Shown: positions 25,605-33,775 of the stretch, one piece after another
How the letters are laid out: each line of letters begins with the position of its first letter
How positions within the stretch are numbered: position 1 is the first letter of the stretch
IMG/VR virus record: IMGVR_UViG_3300045119_000559
Location: 1 to 60,870 of that record
DNA: 60,870 bases
Reading direction: 5' to 3' (one strand)
Source: a virus
Notes under the pieces: generated by a model
What the model was told of the DNA's origin: nothing
Databases searched by the model: none
Seen by the model: the letters and a program-made list of their open reading frames with translations, nothing else
Translations under genes and position numbers: made by a program

Positions 25605-26333
25605 TTATCTCACTTGGTCACTGTACGGATTATAAATACCCGGCCGAGCGAGATCGGTAGGCATCTGCAGGGCTGCGATTTGCGTATTGGCCTTGCGCAT
25701 GATGTTCAGGGCATTCTTCGCGAGCCCGATGAAATCGGGCCTGGGCGGCAGGTCGTACCCCGCGCGCAGGCGCACGACGAGGTTCCAATGGATTGCGCTG
25801 AAGTACTCCTTCGGCAGCACCAGCGCGACGTTCATGGCATTCGCTGCGATGTCGCTCAGGATGGCCTTCACCGTGATGTGCAGCTCGTAGATGTTCGGCT
25901 GCGCTATGGGCCAAAAGTACACCCGGCCGAGGGGATAGTCGCTGTCGTAGAAGACATTCATCGGGAAGGACTGCAGCTGCTTCAGCGCGATGAGGTTGTA
26001 GTCCTCGCGGCTCTGCAGCACCCTGCATGGGTAGTCGATCTGGTTTGGGGTGCTCTGCACGAGCTGGCGGAAGAATGCAGCCTCCAGCCGGTCGGGCGCG
26101 TCGGGAGTGTTGATATCCCCGGCGGGGCCAACCGTGTAGCTCTGCGCCCCCGTCGAGACCACCGACAGGTCCTGCAGATGCCGCACGAACCACCTGTTGT
26201 GGTTCCACTCCCCGAGCATGTAGTTGAACCGTTGACGGCACAGCTCGATGTCCTGGCCAGTGGCCGCTTGGCCGGTGCCCACAACCCCCGCGTCGAACAA
26301 CGCGAGGGTAAAGAGATCGAGTGCTGTGGGCAC
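25605..26333 (-). CDS. P22 gp4-like tail accessory / head completion protein
   Basis: 242 aa from GTG 26333; an in-frame TAA lies just upstream, so no earlier start exists. Pattern ALDLFTLALFDAGVVG, QRFNYMLGEWNHNRWF, then VVSTGAQSYTVGPAGDI and RPDRLEAAFFRQL (as PDAPDRLEAAFFRQL) matches the gp4 family, which binds beneath the portal and lengthens it. P22 gp4 is 166 aa; longer forms exist in relatives. Its partner gp10 is ~7 kb further on instead of next to it. Confidence 0.8.
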   Translation of the reverse strand: MPTALDLFTLALFDAGVVGTGQAATGQDIELCRQRFNYMLGEWNHNRWFVRHLQDLSVVSTGAQSYTVGPAGDINTPDAPDRLEAAFFRQLVQSTPNQIDYPCRVLQSREDYNLIALKQLQSFPMNVFYDSDYPLGRVYFWPIAQPNIYELHITVKAILSDIAANAMNVALVLPKEYFSAIHWNLVVRLRAGYDLPPRPDFIGLAKNALNIMRKANTQIAALQMPTDLARPGIYNPYSDQVR

Positions 26334-26348
26334 GCGCAGGCACCATGG

Positions 26349-26732
26349 TTAGAGCTTCGCCGCAGGGCGCGGGGGCGAAGGCGGCGGGGGTTTCGGCGTC
26401 GCCATCGGCGGCACGTACGGAGGCTTCGCGATGGGCGGCACGGGCGGTTTCGCCGGGGGCGCGGGCTCGCCAGCGAACGGATCGAACGGAGGTTCGGGCT
26501 TCGCCGCCGCAGGTGGCGGGAACTCCGGCTCAGGCACCGTGCCCTCCGGCGGGGGCACATCGGCGCCGGGCGGCGGTACGAAGGTCATATCCTTCGGCTC
26601 TGCCGGCGGATGATCGAGGGCCTCTTCCTCCGCGCGGGAGTGTGCCACGACGCCATGCTTCGCGACGTACTTCGGATACTCCACGACTGGCTTGTCCTCA
26701 GGCATCTCCTGGCCGCACTGGCTGCACTTCAT
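26349..26732 (-). CDS. proline-rich protein with N-terminal zinc-finger-like motif
   Basis: 127 aa. CSQCG at residues 3-7 is a half zinc site. EYPKYVAKHGVVAHSRAEEE (18-37) resembles a segment in the next gene. From ~45 on it is almost all Pro, Ala, Lys and Glu (EPEFPPPAAAKPEPP, KPPVPPIAKPPY), probably unstructured. It lies between the coat and gp4 genes; role unknown. Confidence 0.55.
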   Translation of the reverse strand: MKCSQCGQEMPEDKPVVEYPKYVAKHGVVAHSRAEEEALDHPPAEPKDMTFVPPPGADVPPPEGTVPEPEFPPPAAAKPEPPFDPFAGEPAPPAKPPVPPIAKPPYVPPMATPKPPPPSPPRPAAKL

Positions 26733-26767
26733 CGAGGTAGCTCCTATGTAGGCGGCGCCTCGCGCCG

Positions 26768-27130
26768 CTATTGCTTCGTCTGCACTGCGCCAATCTTCAC
26801 GCCTGGCGGCAGGGCGTCGTCGGGCTTCACCGGCACCGGAGGTGACTCGACGCGCGGGGCCTCCGCGAGTTGCGCCAGTTCCGCGCGCAACTTCGCATTC
26901 TCTGCCGCCAGCCTGTTGCGCTCCGCAACGACCGGATCATCTTCGGCCTTGATCCCCGGCGCGCTTTCGCCCGCCTTGGCGAGTTCTTCCCGTTGGTTCT
27001 GCACGATGCATGGCTTGCCATCGGCGCCAGTGATCCACTTCGGATACTCGGCGTAGGGGCGCGGCCGTCCGTTCTCGTCAAACTGCCCGATCTTGCCTTC
27101 GGCTTCCATACGCTTGTAGACCTGTAGCAT
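26768..27130 (-). CDS. hypothetical protein with coiled coil
   Basis: 120 aa from ATG 27130 (AAGGAG 6 nt before). N-terminal VYKRMEAEGKIGQFDENGRP; EYPKWITGADGKPCIVQNQ follows, then a helix with heptads (RNRLAAENAKLRAELAQLAE) and Pro-rich end. The first gene after the coat protein and beyond a hairpin. A structural or decoration role is possible from position only. Confidence 0.55.
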   Translation of the reverse strand: MLQVYKRMEAEGKIGQFDENGRPRPYAEYPKWITGADGKPCIVQNQREELAKAGESAPGIKAEDDPVVAERNRLAAENAKLRAELAQLAEAPRVESPPVPVKPDDALPPGVKIGAVQTKQ

Positions 27131-27167
27131 TGTCGGCTCCTTATTTGCTTCGGCGAAAGTGCTGCAA

Positions 27168-27202
27168 CGGGAGTGGGAGGGGGTTAAGTCTGCCCTCTCC
27201 CG
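27168..27202 (-). terminator. hairpin downstream of the coat gene
   Basis: CGGGAG-(TGGG)-AGGG and CCCTCTCCCG pair across ~12 nt (10 bp with a 4-nt bulge). No strong T-run follows on the leftward strand, so this may only weaken read-through or stabilise the coat mRNA 3' end. The rest of 27131-27257 shows nothing else. Confidence 0.4.
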
Positions 27203-27257
27203 TCGCGCCAAGTCACAAGCGACGCCGACCGCACCTGTGACAAGCAAGCATAGCGCA

Positions 27258-28490
27258 TCAGATTGCGTCGGCGACGGCACAGGCCCATTCCGGCCTGACC
27301 CAGAGATATCCGTACAGCACATCGAGTCTCGTGATGAACTGATCCGACATGATATTGTATGCGCTGATCATGCGCATCGAGATGCCATCGAAGGCCTCTC
27401 TCGCCGCCTCATGCACGCCACGCGGCAGCTCCAGGTCCGCCGTCGCCATTGTCACGGCCTCTGGCACAAAGGCGAAGTTCTTGCGATACGACGATGCACT
27501 CAGCGTCGCCGGCACGACATTCGCGGCGTTCGCCGGCGAGGCATCGACCGTCTGGTACTGCACAGGCGTCGGGCCTGCCGCGGGCGGGATGAGCGCGGGA
27601 TAGATGTTCAGCGTGGTGCCGCCATTCGCCAGTGGCGAAGTGACTACGAACTGCATGAGGGTCTGCGTGGAGACCTTCGTGATGCGGTTGACGGAGTTGA
27701 CGCCCGCGAACGTCACAATATCGCCCTGCGCGAGCGGCCCACCAGCGGCGTTGATGGTGATCGCGAGGCCGGTCTGCGTCGCGCCATTCACGGTGAAGGC
27801 AGTGGCCTGCGCGCCTGTGTATGCCCCGGTAGTGTGCTTAATCGTGGTCTGATCCATATACCAGTCGAAGCCGAGCGTATCGCTGGCGATCTGCCCACTC
27901 CGGTACTGGTCGCCGATCTTGCTCTGCGGGTTGAGCAGCCCGGCGAGGCTCGCGACGCTGCGGGCCATGGTCAGCGGATCGAGGATGAGCTTGCGGCGCC
28001 CGCGCGGCGCGGAGTTCAGGTCGAGGATCGCGCCGGCCTGCAGCCAGGTCTGCGCCACTGGGGTCTGTACATTGCCGGCGCCATCGAAGTTGGCGGTGAG
28101 GCGGGCCACGCCGCCCTCGACACCGCCCATGATATTGGCGGCGACCGCGCCGGCAAGGTTGTTGACCATCGGTGCGAGCACCCGGCGCGAGAAGTCGTCC
28201 AGGGACATGGTGCGATCCACGGACGAGTATGATACGTCCACGCCCTGCTGGGTCGAAAGTGACAGCGTGGTGGACTGTTCCGAGGTGTCCTGCACCGAGG
28301 CGGCGGGGCCGGTACGGACTGTGAAATCGTTGGGCAGCCGAATCCGTACCGTGGTGCCGATCTTCGCGCCAGTCTTGGCGAACTGATCGTCGTACTGCTG
28401 GTCGATGTGCTGGATGAACTCGTTGGAGTTCTTCCACAGCCGTACAGCCTCGCGGGTAATCATGTTGATCGTAAGGAGGGTATTCGCCAT
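27258..28490 (-). CDS. major capsid (coat) protein, P22 gp5-like
   Basis: 410 aa; P22 coat is 430. The N-terminus MITREAVRLWKNSNEFIQ and HIDQQYDDQFAKTGAKIG, then VRIRLPNDFTV, is the standard start of the P22-coat family. SLDDFSRRVLAPMVNNLAG (96-114) follows, and the central domain has SLAGLLNPQSKIGDQYRSG and DWYMDQTTI. It forms the icosahedral shell with the scaffold just upstream. Segments of this protein recur, in swapped order, in the pseudogene at 42072-42513. Confidence 0.92.
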   Translation of the reverse strand: MANTLLTINMITREAVRLWKNSNEFIQHIDQQYDDQFAKTGAKIGTTVRIRLPNDFTVRTGPAASVQDTSEQSTTLSLSTQQGVDVSYSSVDRTMSLDDFSRRVLAPMVNNLAGAVAANIMGGVEGGVARLTANFDGAGNVQTPVAQTWLQAGAILDLNSAPRGRRKLILDPLTMARSVASLAGLLNPQSKIGDQYRSGQIASDTLGFDWYMDQTTIKHTTGAYTGAQATAFTVNGATQTGLAITINAAGGPLAQGDIVTFAGVNSVNRITKVSTQTLMQFVVTSPLANGGTTLNIYPALIPPAAGPTPVQYQTVDASPANAANVVPATLSASSYRKNFAFVPEAVTMATADLELPRGVHEAAREAFDGISMRMISAYNIMSDQFITRLDVLYGYLWVRPEWACAVADAI

Positions 28491-28534
28491 GGCTCAGGCT
28501 CCAAGGGCGCGGACGCGCGCTGTTGACACAATGG

Positions 28535-28549
28535 GCGGCCAACGGCCGC
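28535..28549 (-). repeat. perfect inverted repeat upstream of the coat gene
   Basis: GCGGCC-AAC-GGCCGC lies in the 144-nt scaffold-coat spacer (28491-28634), 45 nt before the coat ATG. The spacer has no gene. A hairpin here could separate scaffold and coat expression. No promoter seen on the leftward strand. Confidence 0.4.
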
Positions 28550-28634
28550 GCCGCTCGTGCCAAGGGCCTGAGGCTTGGCAATTCGTTGCAGGCAGGCAGG
28601 ACGCGATGCAGGGTCCTGAAGTCTGCGCCGAGCA

Positions 28635-29639
28635 TTACGCCCGGCCATTGGCGCGCGCTGCGCGCTCCTTCTCATTCCGTTGCTTGATGAAATCATCCAT
28701 CGAGCAAGTTTCAAGGTCGATGTTCGGTGTGGTGCGGGCACCGACGCGCGGCTTGATCGGCTCCGGTGCAGCGCTCACGCGCCGACCTGCGGTCAGCGCG
28801 GCAGCGGCGCGCAGGACAGGATTGGCTTCGCTGCCTTCACCGGCGAGTTCATCGCCTTCTGGCGCGGTCGTCTTAGGCTTCAGCCCCTCGCTATATCGTG
28901 CCACCGCGATCGCCATTCGCATCGGCGGGAGGGACAGTATCCGGTCGAGTTCATCGGGGTCCTTGCCAAGCCTGTACAGCACTTCCCCTGCATGTTGCGA
29001 GTCGCCAGTCTCCAGCACGGCCTGGACGAAGTCCCCCGGCACGACAGGGCCGGTGAGGGCCTTCAGCCCTGCAATCGACTCGTCATAATCCGCATGGGTC
29101 TTACGCCCGGCGATCACCGCGTCATCGACTCGGCGGTTGAAGAGGTTCTGCTCAGCGAGGCGGCCGGCTTCGCGCTGGAGATCGGCCTCGGTGTAAGTGC
29201 GCTTCGCGGGCGGCGCAGGCGCGGCAGGATCACCCGGCTTCGCCGCACCTTCGGCACCGGGCAACTTTGCGAGTTCCGCCAGGGTCTCCTCGGCGAGCCG
29301 CGCCCTGGCCTCTGCGGCCTCTGCGCGCCTGCGCTCGGCCCACTTCTCGCTCGTGAGCCGCGAGATGCGCCCGGTGGCGGTGTCTGCGGCGGGCCTTGGC
29401 GCTGTCGGCGCGGCGGCGGGCTCATCAGCGGGAGGCTCAGTCCCGCCGCCGCCCTCTGCACCCGCCGCTGCTGCCGGGGGCTTCGCTGCGGGCGAGAGGA
29501 GTTCACTTAAAGGCTTCAGCGGCGCTGCAGGCGCGTCGCTCGGCTGTGGTGTCGGAGTCGGGCCGGGCTCAGGCGTGGGCGTCGGCACTCCGCCGGGGCC
29601 AGCGGCCAGTTCGGGATTTGCGTCGTCTGGAGGTGTCAT
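28635..29639 (-). CDS. scaffolding protein
   Basis: 334 aa immediately before the coat gene. A long Pro/Ala/Gly/Glu-rich N-terminal half with charged helix KWAERRRAEAAEARARLAEE, then helical segments (AGRLAEQNLFNRRVDDAVIA) and a basic C-terminal helix DDFIKQRNEKERAARANGR. The end matches the P22-type coat-binding helix-turn-helix. Low complexity, high charge and position support scaffold identity. Start ATG overlaps the upstream stop by 4 nt. Confidence 0.8.
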   Translation of the reverse strand: MTPPDDANPELAAGPGGVPTPTPEPGPTPTPQPSDAPAAPLKPLSELLSPAAKPPAAAAGAEGGGGTEPPADEPAAAPTAPRPAADTATGRISRLTSEKWAERRRAEAAEARARLAEETLAELAKLPGAEGAAKPGDPAAPAPPAKRTYTEADLQREAGRLAEQNLFNRRVDDAVIAGRKTHADYDESIAGLKALTGPVVPGDFVQAVLETGDSQHAGEVLYRLGKDPDELDRILSLPPMRMAIAVARYSEGLKPKTTAPEGDELAGEGSEANPVLRAAAALTAGRRVSAAPEPIKPRVGARTTPNIDLETCSMDDFIKQRNEKERAARANGRA

Positions 29640-30007
29640 GGGGCAGTTGTTCCGCGTTGTCGGCCGCGCGTCAGGGTGGCATCGGCGATTAGGGCATCGT
29701 ACACGCGCTCTTTCAAGGCCTCCGGGGCCGGGGATGCCAACACGGCGGCGAGTGTGGCCCGAGCCGATCCGTCGCGCACGAACACCGGATACAGCAGTTC
29801 GATGAACTCAATCTCCAGCAGCGCGGGCGATAGCTCAGGGCAGAGGGCCTTCATCTGCGCGTAGAGGGCATTATCCCCACCCATGACCTTCGCGTATAGC
29901 TCGTGGGCCATCTCGATCGCAGTGTTGCGCACCAGGGGATGGCAGTGCATATCCCGCCGGGTGTCGCGGCGCGCCAGCGCGCGCTTCATAGCAGACATCT
30001 CACTCAT
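29636..30007 (-). CDS. hypothetical head-operon protein
   Basis: 123 aa from ATG 30007 (GGAG 8 nt upstream; overlaps the previous gene by 8 nt). Helical, with MHCHPLVRNTAIEMAHELYA, VMGGDNALYAQMKALCPELS and FVRDGSARATLAAVLASP. No family recognised. Located between an ADP-ribosyltransferase-like gene and the scaffold; its last bases overlap the scaffold ATG. Confidence 0.6.
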   Translation of the reverse strand: MSEMSAMKRALARRDTRRDMHCHPLVRNTAIEMAHELYAKVMGGDNALYAQMKALCPELSPALLEIEFIELLYPVFVRDGSARATLAAVLASPAPEALKERVYDALIADATLTRGRQRGTTAP

Positions 30008-31427
30008 CTGCGAACTCCGGGATGCCGGCGGCGGGGCGAAGCTCGCGGGGCTTCCCGTCCGTGCCGAGGGCGTACGCGCCTGTGGCCGCTGCGAGTGGCA
30101 CGCCCATGCGCAGCACGCCGGGGTGCTTGAACATCGCCGGGTCGAACTTCGCCCATGGCACCCTGGCGCCGTACACGTAGCCCGGCTTGTGCGGAGACTC
30201 GCGGAATAGGATGTACGAGTCATGGCCTGGGTCCTCGACGGTGTTCTCGTACACAATAGAGTCGTGGCCCTTCGACTCAAGGTAATTGCGGAGGTTCTTC
30301 ACCTGCTTCTCGCGATTGCCGAGGTAGTCGGAGAATGCGCGGACGGACTGAGGATTTGTCGCATCATGCGGCGCGCGGGGTTCGAGGAAGCTCTCTGGCA
30401 CTACGTCCTTCGCCAGCGCGCGCTTCAGTTCCTCCATCGGGAACTTGTCCGGGTCCATAAGATGTAACTTGTTTGCGACCTTGCCGGCTTCCCACGTGCC
30501 GGCGTCCGGCATGCGCAGCGGGTTCTGCGCCACGATGGCACTCGGGTACACCCGCGGTGCCTGCGTCAAGCCAAGTGGATTGCCTTCGCCTGCGTACTCC
30601 TTGTATGTGTTGGGAGTACCACTAGGCATGATTTCCTGCGCCGCGCGGGGCGAGCCGAAGTGGACGCCCAGTTCATCGTCCGGCAACTTGAACTCATCGA
30701 ATACGTTGTGCGAGCCGGAAGCGCTGCGATCCATCTGGTTCGTACCGTGATGCACTGCGACGTTGTAGCCCTGTGCCTGCGCCTCTGGCGGGATGGTCCA
30801 TTGGGCCTCGCGCGGCAGCGCGTGCGGGTCGAGGGGCGCGGGTGGAGGTGCCGGTGGTGCCTCTGCTCCCGATACATCGAAGATACTTGCACCAGGGTCC
30901 TTCGCCAACTTCGCTGCTATGGCAGCATCACTAATGTCAACCTTGTGCCAATTAGCACCCTCCCCAGACGGGAGCCCGAGTGCATCTTCGACGTGCTTCA
31001 TTGCCTCCTTGGATGACAATTTGCTGAACTCTGCCCACGTTGGCATCTTCATCGGCGCGTTCATGCCGAGGGCTCCCGTGCGGCCGAACGGCATGGCGCC
31101 TCCAGCGGCGTAGCCGCTCATCGTCACTGCGTCGCGCACGAGCGCGTTCATCTCGGGCAGGCTCTGCGGCTGCAGATTCGAGCCGTGGGTGTAGGCGCGT
31201 TCGAGGCCCTCCTGCGTCAGCCGCCCCGGAGTGAGCAGCGCCTGTGGCGCGGCGGCAAGGAGATCGTATAGCATATTGCCGCCGGCGAAAAGGCCACGGG
31301 CAACACTGCCGGGGGCTCCGGGCGGGCCGAGAGGCGCCCTGTGCGTCATGGTCGCCGCGAGGGCGTCATAGTCCACCGGCAGCAAGTCGCGCGGCGGGGT
31401 GTCAAGTTCGGTGTCGGGCGGGCACAC
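30000..31427 (-). CDS. head-operon protein with ADP-ribosyltransferase-like domain
   Basis: 475 aa from GTG 31427 (3 nt after the portal stop). The N-terminal ~230 residues are helical/Pro-rich. Residues ~235-445 resemble phage and toxin ADP-ribosyltransferases: VAVHHGTNQMDRSASGSHNV, FDEFKLPDDELGVHFGSP and a late block SKGHDSIVYENTVEDPGHDS ... YILF. HHGT and GVHFG match the NAD-binding strand and following loop of the H-Y-E class. No signal peptide. Since it lies between portal and scaffold, it may be packaged and injected like T4 Alt; this is inference. Confidence 0.65.
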   Translation of the reverse strand: MCPPDTELDTPPRDLLPVDYDALAATMTHRAPLGPPGAPGSVARGLFAGGNMLYDLLAAAPQALLTPGRLTQEGLERAYTHGSNLQPQSLPEMNALVRDAVTMSGYAAGGAMPFGRTGALGMNAPMKMPTWAEFSKLSSKEAMKHVEDALGLPSGEGANWHKVDISDAAIAAKLAKDPGASIFDVSGAEAPPAPPPAPLDPHALPREAQWTIPPEAQAQGYNVAVHHGTNQMDRSASGSHNVFDEFKLPDDELGVHFGSPRAAQEIMPSGTPNTYKEYAGEGNPLGLTQAPRVYPSAIVAQNPLRMPDAGTWEAGKVANKLHLMDPDKFPMEELKRALAKDVVPESFLEPRAPHDATNPQSVRAFSDYLGNREKQVKNLRNYLESKGHDSIVYENTVEDPGHDSYILFRESPHKPGYVYGARVPWAKFDPAMFKHPGVLRMGVPLAAATGAYALGTDGKPRELRPAAGIPEFADE

Positions 31428-31429
31428 GT

Positions 31430-33772
31430 CTACTTCACCACACTATACGCATTGCTGGCACCATAGTTCCGCACGTACCAGTGGCCGTCCTTGCCCTTCC
31501 GCGCGCCAGGGATGGGTGGAACGTCGGTGACCTTGCTCGGCAACTGGATTGGGCCACCTTGGCCGTTGGCTGCTGCAGGACCATTGCCGCCTACGTCCTG
31601 CATATTCGCCCGGAGTATCTCGCCCGTGGCATCGGTGCCGATGATCTCGCGCATCGTGCGGTCGATCATCTCGTCCAGCCCCGGCACTGCCGGCGGGCCG
31701 CCCTCGCCACCTTGCTGCTTCTTGTAGTCCAGCAGGGTCTTGAGGCGCTCTCGCACCTCGCGCATCGCGTCGATATCTCGCCGCTCGTCCTTGCCGCGCA
31801 GCTTCAGCTTGTCGCCGGCGGTGTCCATGAGGGTCTTGCGCAGCAGGTCCTGCAATTGGGCTACTTGGGCCTGGAGTTGTTGCTCGGTGATTGTTGGTCC
31901 TTCGCCGAGGGCTTGCGGCGGAACCATGCGGCGCAGCCTAGCGGCCGCCTCATCCGCCATATCGAAGTCCATCGAGCGCAATAGCAAGTCCCCGACGAGC
32001 GGGACCATTGTTGGGGCCTGCGTAAGTAGCAGCGTAAGGGCATTCGCGGTCTCCTCGCGCTTGGTGCCATAGGAGGGCCCGATATCGGCCTCGACTTCGT
32101 AGGTGCCAACGGCGGGATTCAGCACATGCGCCGCGACGGTGCCATCATGCTGCATTCGCTTCGCATACACCGCCTGCGCCTGGGGGTCGATCTCCAGCTG
32201 GAAGTCGATGCCATCCTCTGCGACGATGCGCATCACGCGAGCGGTGTCGAACAGCCTCGGGATGAGATCGAGGAGGATTTTGCCGACCTGGCGTATCGCA
32301 ATGGCCAGATTGTCGATGTAGTGATACGTTGCGTTATCGCCCTGGCGCTGGCGTTCGCCGATGGCCTTGGCAGAGCGCTCGTTGCTGCGCTCGCCCATGG
32401 AGTCTTGGTACTGGCCCGAGACCATGGCGAGCTCATTCGCACTGATCTGCATGCCACTGAGGGCCACGGGCGCCGCGACGGGCGGCTCGACGCGCTGCGG
32501 CGCCGGGATGGGGTTGCCAGCGTCATCAAGGCCATTGAATGGCAGTACAGAGTGATTCGTCCTGTTTGCGGTGTTCCAATAAGACTCGTACCCCTCGATG
32601 GCCTCTGCCGGCGCGATCCAAGGGCTCTTCGCCTGCAGCGCGCCGTACTCCACCGCCAGCGACGACCAGTAGTTGTACATCCGCTGCGGATCAATCATCG
32701 CACGAGTGTGGCCCTTGCAGTCATACACCCCGTCGATGACGACCTCTTCGCCGATGACCGGCACCAGCGGGATGTACTTCCCGACCCATTCTTTCGACTC
32801 TACAACCCTGTCGCCGACGATGAAGTGCCACTCAATGCGCTCAGTGGTAGTATCGCGGCGCTTAGTTTGCGGAGCGTCTTGGATCATCTTGAGCAGGTCT
32901 GGCGCCTCCTTCAGTATGCTCTCGCGCATAGTCAGCACGGTGCCAGACTTCGGATCGGTGTAGGCGTACAGCACATCTGCTTCGGACACCTTGCGGAAGT
33001 ACTCACAGACGCGGACGAAGTCGGTATGGACCCATGATCCGTCCGCGCTAACTGCGTTGTCTGGCGCGGCGAAGCCCTTGAACTCCGGGTACTGCGTGTC
33101 GAACTCGTCCTTGAGCACATCATCGAAGATGAACGCATAGCGCATGTCGGACTTGTCCGCCTCGCGGCACTCAGGATCGACGTACACCGTAAGCGGGTCG
33201 TCGATGCGCATGATCCGGGGCTCCTGGTCGAAGGAGTCCTCATTCACATACTGCGTCGTGACGCGGAGCCAGCCCTTCCCGGCCTCCACCTGGAACCGCG
33301 TCGCGGTGTCGTACGCCACGGTGGCGTTGCTGCGGTACTCGATATACCTCATGATGGCATTCAGCATGCTCGCTGACTCTGCCGTCGCACCGTTCCCCGT
33401 CGGCCTGATCTTGATCGCCGGTTTGTTCTGCAGCGCGTCGTTGATGATTTGCCTGTTGTGCTGCCGAACCTTGTTGATCGTCAGGCAGGGGCGCTCTTCC
33501 ACATCCCGGTTGCGGCGGATGTCATTCGGCCACTGGTAGCCATTATAGGCGTCTGCGTTGGCGAACTTGATATCATCGAGGTAATACTGCCGCGCGTTGT
33601 GCTCCCACTTCGCCGAGTGATTGAAGCGATCCTTGGCCTCGCGCAGGAGGGTGGCATCGGTGCTGTTGCCCGTGTGCGGGTTGTCGTCCGAGCGCTCCAT
33701 GGCGCTATTGCCGGGCGCAGAGCCCTGCGGCATGGGCGACGGGTTGGCGCGGGAGGCGAGGGTGTCGGCCAT
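31430..33772 (-). CDS. portal protein, P22 gp1-like
   Basis: 780 aa; P22 portal is 725. Residues ~45-140 carry DRFNHSAKWEHNARQYYLDD, KFANADAYNGYQWPNDIRR and RPCLTINKVRQHNRQIINDA, which are characteristic of the P22 portal family. WLRVTTQYVNEDSF, VYVDPECREADKSDMRYAFI and FEGVEYG-like positions (LIRTLFD as LIPRLFDTARVM) follow. It forms the dodecameric DNA gate. The gene stops 3 nt before the GTG of the ART-like gene. The terminal extension could reach into the capsid as the P22 barrel does. Confidence 0.9.
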   Translation of the reverse strand: MADTLASRANPSPMPQGSAPGNSAMERSDDNPHTGNSTDATLLREAKDRFNHSAKWEHNARQYYLDDIKFANADAYNGYQWPNDIRRNRDVEERPCLTINKVRQHNRQIINDALQNKPAIKIRPTGNGATAESASMLNAIMRYIEYRSNATVAYDTATRFQVEAGKGWLRVTTQYVNEDSFDQEPRIMRIDDPLTVYVDPECREADKSDMRYAFIFDDVLKDEFDTQYPEFKGFAAPDNAVSADGSWVHTDFVRVCEYFRKVSEADVLYAYTDPKSGTVLTMRESILKEAPDLLKMIQDAPQTKRRDTTTERIEWHFIVGDRVVESKEWVGKYIPLVPVIGEEVVIDGVYDCKGHTRAMIDPQRMYNYWSSLAVEYGALQAKSPWIAPAEAIEGYESYWNTANRTNHSVLPFNGLDDAGNPIPAPQRVEPPVAAPVALSGMQISANELAMVSGQYQDSMGERSNERSAKAIGERQRQGDNATYHYIDNLAIAIRQVGKILLDLIPRLFDTARVMRIVAEDGIDFQLEIDPQAQAVYAKRMQHDGTVAAHVLNPAVGTYEVEADIGPSYGTKREETANALTLLLTQAPTMVPLVGDLLLRSMDFDMADEAAARLRRMVPPQALGEGPTITEQQLQAQVAQLQDLLRKTLMDTAGDKLKLRGKDERRDIDAMREVRERLKTLLDYKKQQGGEGGPPAVPGLDEMIDRTMREIIGTDATGEILRANMQDVGGNGPAAANGQGGPIQLPSKVTDVPPIPGARKGKDGHWYVRNYGASNAYSVVK

Positions 33773-33775
33773 TTG

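Noticed and set aside
25584-27056. 490-codon open frame on the top strand
   Set aside because: Shadow of gp4-like and neighbouring genes; Arg/Gly/His-rich, no start signal.
28513-28518. TTGACA on the top strand in the scaffold-coat spacer
   Set aside because: No -10 at a usable distance, and it points against transcription there.
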